Shown here: positions 34,701 to 49,600 of the stretch, one piece after another | How the letters are laid out: each line of letters begins with the position of its first letter | How positions within the stretch are numbered: position 1 is the stretch's first letter | Assembly (NCBI GenBank): GCA_039619475.1 | Contig: CM077116.1 | Location: forward strand, 169,649,363-169,713,362 | Source: Icerya purchasi | Lineage: Eukaryota; Arthropoda; Insecta; Hemiptera; Monophlebidae | Direction of reading: 5' to 3' | DNA: 64,000 nt | The notes under the pieces: model-generated | Told to the model about the DNA's origin: nothing | What the model saw: only the letters and a program-made list of their open reading frames with translations | Database searches by the model: none | Made by a program: the position numbers and the translations under genes

Positions 34701-37597
34701 AAACGTATGTAATAAATAATAAAGTATATATTTTTCGAGTTTAAAATCTGAACTATTCGGCAATGTCGAACTAAAATAATAATTAAAAATTTCGGCACAG
34801 ACATAAACAACATAAAAAGTGATATTTCTCGATCCATTATGATTATTAATTGATTAATTTGATTAAAAATAGATACCATTTTAGACACTGTTTGAAACCA
34901 GTAACTATTAATAAATTAGCAATAACCTTAAATGCCGAATTTATCAAATAATAACCGCGGAATATTTGAATAATACACACGCACACAGTCTCAACCCCGG
35001 TACAACTGTCCATTCGACCGCGTACGGGAATTTTGGTTTTAACCGATAAGCATCCTCGATACCTACAAGCTGCGATTACGCCGAATAAAATCTGGTGTTC
35101 GAGAGGCCACGAATTAATGATTCTACCACAGGAAATATTTTACAATTCAAACACCGCTAAGAGATCGCGCTGCAGGTACCGAATCCGTCTCAATATATAT
35201 AGGTAATCCATTTGATTAATTTTACTTTTATTAAGTTTAATGCGATCTGGAATGGCCGATTATGTTTTCATTTTATTTCTTTATTTTATTCAAATAATCC
35301 ATTTATTTGTCCTCCTAAAAATACATTTGCCATTAAAATTAACAAATTAGAATCCAATTAAATTTATTCTTTTAAATATTTACTCCCGTTTTATTGTTTT
35401 CATTTTTAAAATCTTTAAACGTGTATTTTAATAATTAAAATAATATATCTTTTGGTTAAAAACAAATACATGAATTCAGTGATACGTGTTAATGTGTTTT
35501 TAAGTTTGTAAATTCAAAACCATTACTGTTTATTAGAGTTTAAAATAATGTTTGAATTCGGAGAAATATGACGTAGTAATTATTGGATTGTCATCGCGAT
35601 AGCCTAGTTGCCAGAGCGCTTGACTTCCGTTATGGAGATCACGGGTTCGATCCCGAGCGACGACGAACTTATTACAAGAATTAAATAAATAAATGAAATA
35701 ATCGCTAATAGTCACGTGGAAGGCAATGGCAAACCACCATGTACAACATCATATGCGCGCTAGGTCAGTACACAGCAGACCCAGACGGGACTGCACTTGT
35801 AGCGCGATAAATCAAACGATTACTAATCAGTTCCGAATGAAGTCTTGCGTGTGTACACCTGCGTTGCATATAACAATTGCCTAGAACACTACCTATATCT
35901 GTTCAGCTGAGATGTACGAACAGGTGGGGCCGACACTCAGAAGCTGAGTATGGCGCTATAAAGAATTATTGGATTAGGCCAGTGTTGACTGCTAAAAAAT
36001 CTGTTTGTCAACACAAATTCTATAGATGATTTCGTTTCTTTCGCTCGATCTAGCTATTATTGATCGATATTACAGAGAGATTTTATCATTTCCCAACAGA
36101 CTATTCGTGCCAATGTGACATTCTATACACAGTTCAATGTAATCATTTTTGATGATGATGGTTCATGGCAAATTTTTCTGTTTTAATTGTTCATTACGAA
36201 TATGTATTATTTATAGGTCAGAAGAAACTCGGCATTAATTTTAGTGCGAGGTAGCACTTTGAACGTGTTACCTTTAAAGAGAACAGTCTTGCAATTATAT
36301 ACTAACCTGATAAATACTAGGAAGACGTTCTGGTTGCTCGACCAAATTGCATAAAGCCACGGAACTCCTATCTACTGTGCATTCCGTTTCTAACGGGTCT
36401 TGCTTAACTTTATCACAGAACGGATGAATCGACTTGCCCCTAAATTATTTAACAAACTAATCGATTAATGATTATCTGGAATAAAAATTGCGGAAGATCA
36501 AATTACGTACATTAATTTTACTGTTCTTTAGATTCTTTAACAGCCGTGTGTTATTGTGGAGATCGTTGTTAGGGGCATTAAGAAAATTTGTAAACTATAA
36601 AGTTTAAATATTTTTTTCATTGAAAATAATCCTGAAAGTACCGTGTTATTAGTAAATGAATTAGTTAATTTTCGGTCTTTATCCACTACTATTTAATGAC
36701 GAAGAAATATTTAAAATTAAAAAGTACATTAACCACACGTTATCCTGTTTTTTTTTTTTTCTTTCTTAGAAACCATGTATAATAATTTTTAGTTTATAAT
36801 TCGACTATTTCTTTCATCGTAATTTATGTTTGTTTGGGTCATATTCTCTAGGATAACTGCTAAAAATTAAATAGAAAGAGAAGGAGAAAGGAAAAATTGA
36901 AGAAAATAGCATTATCTCTTCTTGTATTGTTCGGAACTAAAGCAACTGCTATAATTTAATGCCGAACGAAAAATTCTTAACTTTGTTAACTTATCGAATA
37001 GGATAAATTTGCGAATTCTTTTACTATTATAATTATTATTATTATTATTAACCGAAGAGACGAATTATGTTTAATAAAATAAATATATTTTTGCTAACAT
37101 GGCTCGTTTAGTGTCCATCCACTGTTTACAGCTTCTCATTACGAATCCGCAACCTAGATTTTTACCCCATAATAGTTCTTGTGCCATAGAATAATTAGCT
37201 TTGTACCAGCCAGTATCCTCCATCAGTGCTAAAGTTAACCTCGAATAGACCGGATTCTGTGTGTGAGTACCAGTCATCGCTTCATTCTAAAATAAAACGA
37301 TTTGCGTGAAATTATATTAATTATTTCGAAAATAACAAATTAAACAATGAACAGAAAAAATAAATAGAAATACTGACTTGAAAAAATAAAATATTTTTAT
37401 AAATAAATTAATAAATAGTAAAAATTAGTAAAAATTATTTTGTATTATGTACACAATTGAATACTTATAACGTGTTAAACCCAAACAAAATTTAATCTGT
37501 TGGAACAGCTAAGCACAAAAGTTGTGTAGTGTTGCAAAAATAATATCCTATCGCGGTCGCGTGAGCAACGTCATCAAGTGGCAAGTTTAGTAATATT

Positions 37598-37639
<42 letters not shown>

Positions 37640-40600
37640 CACACACACACACACACACACCAGTAATACAAGTTTAGTTTCATTTTTATTACGTATTAAA
37701 TCGATACTATGTCTATGTTATAAAGTTCTCATGCCTTAAACCCTAAATTTGTACTTCCACTGTCGACATACTTATCCGAGTCAAATGAGTATTATTTTTG
37801 AAGATCCCATTGCTTTCATAACTGCATTATATGTTTTTTATTCTCTTTTCACCATTAAATTTTCCTCATAACATTCGTTTATTCCGTATACTGTTCATCT
37901 ATTTATCCGACCGTTTCTTTAAGCTTTAAATGTAAATATTTTTTTTTTTTTTATTTGACGTAAACAAAGTTAAATATTTGAATAATTACTTACATCGTCT
38001 TGAATATTATAAATAAGAAAGTTGTATATTTTTTATATGTCTAGTAATTTATTTATTCCGAAAATACTTTTTCTTTACAACATAGCGATCAGTAAAACCA
38101 ACATTTCTTTTTATCGTAACACGATGAATTATGATCTAAAACCGTCCCTGGAAATAACCCTGAGTACCTGAGAAAATGACATCAAAATCCGTCCAATTAA
38201 CGCGGACAGACAGATAGTCAGACACATTCTTCGACTTTAATTTACATACATATATAAAAAAAAATATCCCTCCGAGGGGCCACTGTCTTAACATGACGAA
38301 GGGGTCTGCTGTGTACTAGGATGTTGTGAGTTGTACCAGCAGCAACAGCGTATTCTACCAAGAGGTTTCCTTCGTTAGACCGATCTCAGAGTCGGAATTA
38401 AATAAAGCATGGTTCCTTGTGGAATCAGCACTACCAGAACTGATTGCGGGTGGAGAACGATTGTTTCATACAGTCGCAGAACAGACAATTGGCAAGCATG
38501 GAGCACATATTTCTAAAGTATTTCCAACACTGCGATGAGAAAATGAATGAAAAACTATCTCATTATTTTTTAAAGTTTACAGCCAATTATGAAATCTTAA
38601 AATAAGGTAAAAATGGATATACATATCATACAACCCCGTGGGTGTCTGGCGCCGAAGTTTTAGTGGGCTTTCAGGTGAAAAATACGGAACTGGAAAAACA
38701 AAGATGAAATTAACAACGTCAATTTCATCTTACATAAGGTCATGGAATGTTAAATCTAAAAGGACATGTGGAAAACTAGTAAAATATCGAACCAAAAAAT
38801 ATGAAATGAATATATTAGGAGTATCAAAAACAAGATGGGGTAATGGTGACGATTTTTGAAGATATGATTATCGCGAGTGATACAATTAGAACAAGACAGT
38901 AGTAGAAACGGAGTCGGTACAATACTAAATAAAAATGGGAAAATAAAGTTAAAACACATCTACAGGTAGTAATAGAATAATTTGAACTAGAATAAAAATA
39001 AGTACAATGAAAGCAACAATAATATATGTATATATGCCAACAAGCGAATATGAGGATAAACAAGCCGAAAAAATATACGCGCAATTGGAAAATAATGCCT
39101 TAGAATAGGTCAGTCCAAAAGAAAATCTAATAATACCAGGTAATTAGAATAGGATAGTAAAAAAGAAGGTGAAATGGGTTAGTGTACTTGTGGACTAGGA
39201 AAGCGAAATAAGGAAAGAATAGCGTAGACTGAAGAAATAAACTGAGGGTGTCCTGGAACAAAAAATTACAAGAGGAAGACCAAGATAGAATTATTTTAAA
39301 CAGATACAAGGCGGCACACAGTCAAAAGGATATAAAAACACGAAGAAGATGTCGCTTCCCAGAGAATTCTAACGTAGGACGAACAAATTGACTGCCACTA
39401 GTCGTAACAGAAGATTAAGAAATTATGATGACGACGATATAAAATTTGGACTGACTGTTTTGGGCCGCATGTTTCTGCTAGACCGTAATGGTGCAAGCGT
39501 CACTGACCCAATTGCAGTACGAATATCAAGCTACTTTTGTATGCAAATTTCGAGACGAACACTTTTTACTTGCCACCGAGTTCGAGGGGGCGAAATGTAA
39601 ATTTGGGAAGTTGGTTTCGTTTGAGTAAAAAATACACATGTTTACAATTTTGCTTAAAGTAATTTACATATTGTTAAACAATAAAACAAAAAAATTACCG
39701 TAGTGCACTGTTCTTGACAACGCTTTACATTTATTTTGCAACTTTTGCACGTAGTTTTATCATCAGATTAAATCTTAATGAATTATAATAACAACATAAT
39801 GTAGGAATGTATATAAAATTTAATTTAAAACCGTCATTTTTTGGAAATTGTATCCTATAATCATGGTAAAAATATTAAAATCTTGCCACCATATTATTAT
39901 CAAACACGTATTAAAACATTATATCTGACTGTACGCTGCGATTATAAAGAACGCACTTCATTGGAAGCTAACAATTAAAATTGAATTCTACAATACTCAT
40001 TCTTCTGATGTGTAATGTCCACATTGGTTATGGGGATTTTAAATAGCTCTAACAAGCTGAAAAATCGCAACATAGATAATTGCCGAAGTGTAATCTAGGC
40101 GCTACAAGCAGCACTCTGATATTAAATCTAGGCATTGAAAAATGAAATCTGGAGAGCTGATCGTCGCGTGTTATACGATTATCACAAATATCACACAAAA
40201 ATTTAATTTTCGTTATCTTCTAAACCGTAAATTATTTTTCCGTCCCTGTCGAACAACTTCATAAAATACAGACAGGTGAACATTTTTTTTTAGATTACCA
40301 GAAAATAAAAGAAATTTCGGTTTAGTTGAAATTTTAACATTAAACGCATACATATTGTACATAATCATATTATCTCGTTTAAAATTAGTTGCTTTTTTTT
40401 TTTTTGAGTTTGTCGGCTAGGGACTTACGCTCAGAAACAAAAAGAAGAGAAAGCGCTGTCAATTACATTTCGATAATAGCTAGAATGATGGATAAAGAAA
40501 GAAAAAACAGAATATAAGATGCGCAGTAAGAAGTAGGTCAGGAAACAGAAAGAAAGATTAGGTTGAATAGATAGATGAAAGGAACGTTCGTTACGAAAGG

Positions 40601-43600
40601 GGGAAGAGTAAATACCCGATACCAGAGTTTAGGATAGAATTTCTACATGATGGCCTTTTTGGGGGGGGGGCAGAAACCCGAGTCAAAGAATCTGCTATCT
40701 TATTACCCTCAATGCCTATATGACTGGGAAACCACAGCAAATCAACACAGATGGATTAGCGTGAAGAAATAAGATGCGTAAGACAGTATAATTATAAAAT
40801 TGAATGAGTGACCAGGAAGGAGAAGCAAATCCCATTCATGGAATCAGAAATTATTAAATATTTGGAAAAAAGGCGACTAAAGGAAATGAAAACAGTGAAG
40901 CGAAGGATAGCCAACTCCGTTATAAAGATAGAATAGAAAAAAGAAAGATGAAAGGACTCCGAAAAAATAGAATCTGGAAGGATAAAAGAAACTGAAATCA
41001 GACCTCCCGTAACCATCAGTGAAAACGGTTATATGAGAGGGGAACATAGCATTGAAGTGCTGTAGAATTCTTCCTTAACCACTATGTGAAGAAGGAATTT
41101 GAAAAGTGAAGGTGGAAAACATATTTTGAAAGGATGGCAAAGTCGAAGAACAACTAAGACGGGTTATATTCTTAGGTGTAAAACGGCAGAAATGAAATGG
41201 TAAAAATGAGTAAGAGCAGGTGACAGGACTAAGTGAGAGTCTAAATAAGATCTGCGAAAATACTTGAGAAATATATTGGATTCATCAAGAATTGCTGAAA
41301 TTGGAGAGGATTTAAGAACACCAAGACAGAGCTGAAGCCACGAATTTTAGATCATATCTAGTTTAGATGGACGGGATTTGGTAGTTTGAAAAATAGCGTC
41401 AAAATTCGGTTTATTAAAGATTTAATTTTTTTTAATAATACATAATTAGTACTGTATAAAAAAATTTATTCGGATTAATAAATATTATAGCAATTATTAA
41501 ATTTAAAAAATGACAATTTTTTATCAAAATGCACACATAAAGTTACACTTCCTTCCTTTTTTTTTGGCTCAGCTTTTAGCTTTCTAACAGTCTGTGTATA
41601 TGCATAAAAATTTTATACTATTTATTTAGTAATAAAAAAATAAAAATAAAAACACTTTTTAACTTAATACAAATTATTTAAAACTTTCAAGCTAAAAAAA
41701 CTAATGTATTTTACAATTTGTCTTCAATACAAAAATGAATAAAAGGAAATTAAATAAAAACGTTCATGCGCATTTTAAACATTATTGAAATAAACTTAAG
41801 TATTAATTAAGAAGCGTATAATATGTCGCTCAAAATTAAATGCACTTTAAGTGTTACAAAAATAAAATTAAGTCTCAAAGGGCCTTTCCTTAATCCCATG
41901 TTCCGCATTCGTCACCGATAGATAAAAAATTAAACTGAAAACTTTTGATTTGACTTTTAAATATATTCACACTTATTTTTTCGTTAAAATTATGTAATAT
42001 GCAATATTAAACTTGCTACCGAATCTATTAGAATGAAAATATCATTACTGATGTATCAAAAATATTTTAGAAAAACTAATTTTTTTGCACGTACAGAATA
42101 CAAATAATGGCGATATTACTTAATAAACTTAAAAAAAAAAAAAGAGAGAAAAACTAGAAAAAATAAATAAATTGTTAATTCCAAAGGGTTGTTAAAGAAA
42201 ACCATCGATATTACGAAGCCATATAAAAAATATCGAGATTAAAAATGTGTCGATATACTTATTCAGCATCGTCGTTTTTACGATTATAATTTTTTTTTGT
42301 TCTCGCCACTCTGGTAGTCCTAAAATTACAATTGACACTGAAGTTTAGTTATCCAAATCTTAACTTATTTTATATTTACGTTAAGTTAATACTTCTTCAT
42401 GGCTCTTTTTATTAGAACAAGACTTAACTTTTAATTAATACACTAATAACTTTCTTTCAAAAAAATCAAATTACGTTACACAAAATAACAGTGAATATTA
42501 ATTTACTTCTTTAAAACAAAGCAAATTTAAAATTATAAATCAGTTTTGATAAAATTTTAAATTATTATTTCGGAGATAAAATTAAAAATTAATTTGCATC
42601 CTAAATTACTTACTTCGAATACTCTCTTTTCCCAATGCGTCAGAGCAGTTCCGTCTTCACCTTGATCTTCTAATTCGGCGCCTTCCAACGAGGAACAGTT
42701 AAAGTGTTTTCTTACTTCTTCCACAACTCGGGGAGTAACCATAACTTGAATTTGTTTGGAAATGACGCCATTGTGTATAGCCCAATTTTTTCGGATCACC
42801 GTTCGAATTATTTTATCACTCCACTGACGAGCTTGCAATCTACACACGCATAAAATAGGAAGCAAAAAAAAAAAATAATAAGAGCCTACATTTTTATAAA
42901 ATGAACTTGTTAGTCTAAAAAATTCACTTTTACAGCAGTGAAATAAAAGTACAAAACAAGTTTTTTAATACTCGATAAGGACTACTAAATAAATAATAAA
43001 AAAATTTGATCGCTTTAAAATTTGTTTGATATTTGTATACGTTTTGGTTCACTATTTAATAACACGAATAAGTAGTGCATTGAAACTGTTGTTATTTAAA
43101 GCGATTGTAGTTTAAAAATGAAGATGTTCAGGAACGATATTTATGAAAAAACTAGATGACGACTTCTTAGCGGTGGAGGGGTGAATTGAATCGGAATAGG
43201 GAAACGTTTAATGTTAATAAGCAATGCAGATATTCGATTTCTTTTTCTGTTGACATGAACATATGCACATTTACCGATATATTTCAGTGTATTTTTTTAC
43301 GCTAAAAAATGCTGCTTATAATAAAATCAAAAAGGTTAGTAGCATTAATAGAATAAGTATAGCACTTTATTTTATAAATGCACATTTAAAACCGGATACA
43401 ATAAATCACGGGTCTCTAATGTATAAAATTAACGTCTGCAATGGCAAATATTACCTGCATATTGAAGAAAAACAAAATACAAACTGTTGAAAATATTCTG
43501 ATTGAAATGGACACTTACTAGCTTTACTGCAATAGATCGATAATTATCGGCAAAGTTGCAACTCACAATAGGGCAGAAATAAAAAAATTAACAAGAATGC

Positions 43601-46600
43601 CATCAATAATAGACGTAGATGAATCGAAACCGCTTCAACAATTATAGCAACACGAATCATTTTTTAAACGATTTAAAGGTACTGGAAATGTAGAAATACG
43701 TAGAAAAGTACATACGACTTGGCTCAAGAATTTTTTGTTAATGAATGTCAGGAATCAATTATGTACAATTAAAAATATATTTAATACCCGGAGCAAAGTG
43801 CAAGTGGATGTAGCAGAAATAAATATTTATATTAATAGACCCCATTTCTATAAGAGTAATTAAACAAATTAGGGCAAAACGAGCCCTATACAAAAAAATA
43901 TTAACGATATATATTTTATTTTTTTAGTTTTAAATAACTTCCAGAGAACCGGAAAGGAATCCCCATTTGAGGATACTCAGCCTAATAATATAATATATTT
44001 ATAAAAAAGTGCAATGCATTTTCTAAGAGTTTAAAAATAAACGAGCTTCGAATGTAAATTAATTACATATTTTAAATACACAAACGCAAAGTAAAATCAA
44101 TAAAATCAACATAATTGCTTAAAAGTCAGTAATGTGTTTCCTCTATCCTTAATTTTAAATTATTTAACACTAAGGTGCCCCAGTGGAAATATCTCTTTTT
44201 TTTAAAAATTACAACATTGTTTAAAATAATAATCAGTATTACATACTATAAATTATTCTATGATCATAGATAATGACGTTGAGGCTATAAGCGTAAAAAG
44301 TTACATACGATATGTATATATGTAGCATACGTTAATTCTAAGTGGTTCTCCGAAGCAGGTCATTAGGGTGTAGACGTTTTAGCCGTCGTTGTATAGTGTT
44401 ATTTGTCAAAGAGACAGCAAGAGGGTTGATGTACCCAATCAAGCAATCATAATATCGACTACTATGAAAGTTTAGGAAATATCTCTGGCAATTTTTCTTT
44501 GGTTTTATTAACTTTGTTGTTTCTAACTTTCGGTTTCAAATACGTGAGTTTTATTTCCGCTCTCGTATTTTCGTAGTTCTACGGGATTTAATTTGTTTCA
44601 AAATTCTCGAATTAATAATAGGCCAGTCCTGCAGGAAGTCCCTTCGCCAATCTATTTTCATATTCCTTGCTTGGCCACTAAATTAGAGGACACGGGTTCG
44701 AGACTTGTGTCTCGTTCCAGATCCGAATTGCTCCCAGGTTTACCCAGCCTGAAATAATTACGTACCAGAGAAATCTGGGAAAGTATAGGCGACTGAGAGA
44801 AAGGAATTGGCCCTCCTACTTTCATTAGTGTCGTTGAGCTTAGTACACTGTGCACTTTAACTTTACAATCCTCGACCCTCTGCTAAGGGTACGGGAAGGT
44901 AGTATTGCGTGCCATATTATTACATGATATCATTGATCGGAAGAATGTTCTTTAAGCCTTTAAACGAGAGTACGGGTTTTACCCTATATGCCACTGTTAT
45001 AGTCTTATCTTTGTTTTATCTTTCGCACGCGCTTTCCAGGTTAGGCCAGTGTATATCACTACCTCCAGCTATTCCATATTTTCTACCACTTCAAACTCAC
45101 TACCACAAAAACATTGTTCGGCAAATGCGCACTGCTTGGCCATTTTATAGAAATACGAAGTATTTATAATTCTACGCCTCAATGAATACTCTATATATAT
45201 ATATAACTTTTTAGTGTCCTGTTCATGGTAATGAACGCTCTCTTTTACACGGCCAGCTCTTATCATTAAATCTCTCTACTCCCTATAACGCTTCCTTTAC
45301 CCTCTCCTTTCCTTCATCTTCTGTGGTGCCTGCACTGCTGTCTTTTGTTGCGTCCATTTCGGACCGCCTAGCTATTTAATTTTTTAGCTTAGCTTTTCCT
45401 GTTGTTGGAACAATGCCGCTGGCGCCCATACAAAAAGGAAAAAAAAACTTTTTACTTTTACCAGCATTTATTAATGAGCCTAATGTATAATCGAGTCTAG
45501 ATCATATATTGCATTATCTCTTCTCCTTTTTTAATATCCGCGTTTTCAGTTAATATGGCGAAGTCGTCGCTAAAGCATAAATCTTTGAGAACATTTCATA
45601 AGCTTACACAACGTATTTGTATAAATAAGAGTAACAGCGTCAGAATAGTACCCTGATTAACCTCTGCCGACAGCGTTTTTTCCGTACTGTGAGTTTCTTA
45701 ATTTTTACCCTTATTTTTTTATTTGACGGACAGCTTTTGAAGCATTCGGTTTGTTCGCTAACGATGTTGATGTCTAATAAATCGTTCATGCTTCATCGTA
45801 TCAAATAGGTCACCAAAAACTGATTGCTAACCTTCGATTATACACAGCTTATCCGGAAAGCTTTTTCACTTTTTATAATATTCTTTTCTAAATGGCCCCC
45901 AGTAGTACATGTTTCCCAACATAGGATGCTCCAATATTTTATCAGTACCCGGTATAATTGTATTATAACTCGACAATATTAACCGCCATCCGAATTTTTT
46001 TCGTATTTTTTAGATCATTTGCTTTTAAAACATTATAATAATTATTTTTTGCTAAGTAAATTTCCTACGTAATTTCTGTATTTCACATATCTTTGTATTT
46101 CAAATTGCTTTTTTCAGTTTTCCATTTCGTGTAATATGTGCCTCGATGTTTCATTAATTTCAGCGTATACTTTATTATTGCAGCACTCCCCACCCCTTTT
46201 TTTTTTGTTATGCATCGTTAAATAAGTATAAATTATTTTGTTGTATATCGTGTTATATAAACTATATTTGGTTCATTGATTTCACTTATTCCGGTCATAT
46301 TTGTTTGATTTTTAGAATTCCGCACACATGTAACGTACGAAACCCTAATAAGATGGTTCAGAAACGACAAAATTTTTTAAACAGTGTGACTTAAACTTCG
46401 AAATTCGACCATAAAATTACAATTAAAATTCTCTTTAAGACAATCTATAACTTCAAGCTATTCGATTATACTGGCCAACAAAAAAAAAACAAAAAAAAAC
46501 GTCAAAAATGCATAATATAAAATATAAGACGACCTCAAAAATCGCTCTTAAAAGATTCATAACTCATCACCAGAAAATAACTTTTTAAAAGTGGAATTCA

Positions 46601-49600
46601 AAATATAAAACAAAACGCAGAAAAATCAAAAAATTGCAGTTTAAAATTAGACCATCGGGGCGCCGAAAGTTCGAAGTTTTTGAAAAAATAATTTTTTCCC
46701 CCACACATGTGATATATCGATGGAAAGATCGTTAATTGTCGGGAACGAAGTCGTATTTCATTTCTTTAAGATAACTTGCGAAGTTGCCGAAAAGTTCAGG
46801 AAAGCGCGAAAGAACGTGTCTCTCCGTTTTTGCGACGTGAAAAATTAGATTTCTCTGTTTTTTGAATTTAGCATATTATGTAAATATAAATATTATGGTT
46901 ATCTTTAACTTAAAATACGGAGTAACCCTGAGCGCATGAAACATCGCGCTTAACTGAACTTGTATTTAATAAAGCCTTACTAATAAAGTTATTCTTTCGG
47001 ACATAAACTCGTTTCAGTTATATTTTTTTTCCAATAGTTCAACATATAGAATAATAATCTGACACAGTGATGAACAAATCGCACTCCCGATTGTTACTTT
47101 CTACGTAAATTATAATTCACAAAAAGATTTTGCTGTTTTTTTTGGGGTACGTTAATTTACGCCCAAAGTCAGGGAATTTTATAGTAAATATATTATATAC
47201 TACGTAGTAATAAGGATTGTATTTTACTTATGTAGGCAAAAATAAATAAATAAATTAGCAGTAATAGCCTAATCATAAACCTATATGAATTAGACACTAA
47301 AACGAACACAGTATATTAGACTTTAATTTTCTGCGATACAGAACGAATAAAAGCAAAACAAAAACAAGAAGGGCAAACAAGGAAGGGAACGAAAGAATGT
47401 GAACAGCATCATATAGACTAAAGGAACATCTAAAAGTTGAAATTAAAATAGAGAACGTTCAAAGGAAGATTGGGAACATTCAATGAAAACGTGATAAGCA
47501 TCACACAAAAAAAACAGAATGGTTTTTTTTTTTTTTTTTTAAACAAAAATAAGTTGTAGATCAGGGAAAGTATGCTCGTTGTACGAGTGCCTGGAATGCT
47601 TAAAGTACAACACGGGAATACGAAAACGGATCAAAAAGAACGATGATGAGAGAAAGGGAAACTTGCTAGACCAAGAAGTAAGAGGAAAAAAACGACTGGA
47701 CAGAAAAATAAAAGGAATTAAGAAGATCGGAGGAGGAAGAAAAAAAACATTCGCTAATTTAAGGTGAAAATGACGAGACAGATGATTAATATCGCGAGCG
47801 GGATGTTTTCGAAGAGGGTGACTGTTGAAAGTTGCCGAGCAAGCCAAAGGATCTCAGTCATCATATTACCCGCCTTCCCGGTATGACTAGGTATCCACAG
47901 TAGATATATTTCAATTGAACAGAACAGGGGGACAAGTCGTGAATTAGACTGCGAATACGGAGAATGAAAGATTCAAAAGAAGGCAGTTGTCGAATTTACT
48001 TTATATTCAATACATTTTTGTTTAGTACCGATATTATACTATTTCATACTTTTAAATGAATAATAAACTGCCTTAAAGAGTAAAGTGTTAAAATGTGAGG
48101 ACTACGGAATTGACTATTTCTTCCATTATACAATAAGGATACTTTTCTCATATTTAATTTTTGACGTTGCGATTAACTTTTATCTTTTTTAGTGAATTAA
48201 CGTTAAAATAGTATTCTGGCTGTGCTGTTATTTAATTTTTTCATGCTCCAAAATTTGGCTATAGGTGGAATTAATATGAAAAATGTTCCGGTCGTGTAGT
48301 ATTTTAACATAATTATAACACATTTTCTGGTAACTCTTTAAACAATATTTTCACAATCATAAAAAGGCTAAAAACTTCCGTGTGTTTAGTCGCGTAGAAG
48401 TATAGCGAAAGACGAAAAAATATGGCCTTTTACTTTTCATTTAATCGCGGCTTCCCGTTATCTTCTCTCGGGGTAAGCGGGTTTCCGTTTCCATCCCGAT
48501 AAAAAGCGAATAAACTAACGGAAAAGCCTAGCGCGTGCAATATCTCGTGCTTCACCGTTGACAGCAGGATCTCCAGTTCTTGCGGTTTTGTGCTGATACT
48601 GTCCGGGCAGAGATTCGCGTGGCCAGCAATCGGTCTGTAAATCAAAAAAATTCCACGTTAATACCAGTGTACATAAATGACGCACAGGGGCGTGCAGAGA
48701 ACTCGGAGCGCAGAATAATTTTCACGCAACAGTTACAGCGGTATGTAGTGCGAGAGTCGCGAAACGTAAGCATTCATAAACTAGAAAGTAGTAAATAATA
48801 TGTATGAAATGTAATTTTACTATCAAGCCGAGAGGAGGTAATCGGCAAGCGAACAAGTCGCCTTGAATTGTTTCTAGCTGCACTAGTTGTTATTATTATC
48901 ACACTATCATCAGCGAACTGATTTCGTATAGATTAGCGGAGAAATTTTAATATTGGACGTCGGCTAGGCAGCCCCTGCATTATTTAGAGTTACAAAGCAT
49001 AGGATGCAGAAAATGTAATGCCGTACCTGTCGAAGGCGGATTCCTGCTGGCAGTGAGCAGCATAGGCGACGGTAAGTCCTTTGCTGCATCGCTCGGTTTT
49101 CAGTGCACTAACGTAGAAAACGAAATCGGCTCCTCTGATCCCGGGGCTTATTTCTTCGCTTTTTTCGGTGCAGTCCATCCCGGAGGCGTTGCACGTTTTG
49201 CAAACCTTTAAGCGTTTAAAACGAATTATAAAAAATGAGTACGATAAAAACAGAGAAATAATATACTGGTGAAATATTAAAAATTCACTTAACAACGAAA
49301 TTTTAGTTGTTTTTTTAAATTTATTCTAACGACATGTGTGTGTGTGTGTGCGTGTGTGTACTTTCTTGTCGTCGATTAATTTCGGAAAAGAAATAATTTT
49401 TTTTCGCCGAATATTTAGTGTTTTTATCCTTCATTAAACTCTGTTAATGAAGAGAAGGGTGGAGGAGAAAAAGATTCTAACAGTATAATTAAAACTGAAG
49501 CACTTAATCAGTGATCTGTAATAATGTTCACATTTTAACGACGTTTTTGCTTAATTTATCGGAAACGTTAAGTATAGAATAAAGTTTATAACCGCTTATC

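Larger units (their letters stand above)
30425..36306 (-). other. Metalloprotease intron 7
   Basis: A 5.9-kb intron packed with inserts: Helitron (31357-31930), decayed multicopy ORF (32523-34190), LTR-like end (34985-35196) and SINE family 2 (35590-35963). 30425-31356 and 34191-34984 are AT-rich and show nothing recognisable apart from an ATT repeat at 31326-31350. Confidence 0.7.
37287..42613 (-). other. Metalloprotease intron 5
   Basis: A 5.3-kb intron with compound TA/AC repeat (37600-37661), a LINE 5' fragment (38640-39400), an unidentified frame (38326-38538), an RNase H LINE fragment (40600-41390) and AT-rich filler. 41391-42613 shows nothing recognisable. 38120-38250 has the CAAAATCCGTCCAATTAACG and GACAGACAGATAG style of transposon 3' ends common in insect introns. 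Confidence 0.65.
42840..48433 (-). other. Metalloprotease intron 4
   Basis: A 5.6-kb intron separating the HEILH exon from the third-ligand exon. It contains SINE family 1 copy b (44664-44896) and LINE fragments (45030-45960, 47380-47990). 42840-44663, 45961-47379 and 47991-48433 are AT-rich with no recognised feature. Confidence 0.65.

Noticed and set aside
35590..35665. tRNA gene
   Set aside because: Same reason: it is the head of a 374-bp SINE flanked by 12-bp duplications.
37600..37661. Functional regulatory repeat
   Set aside because: A plain TA/AC microsatellite in an intron; no reason to assign a function.
47539..47847. 102-codon Phe/Leu-rich frame as a membrane protein
   Set aside because: The frame arises from purine-rich sequence on + that overlaps a decayed LINE; the hydrophobicity is compositional.
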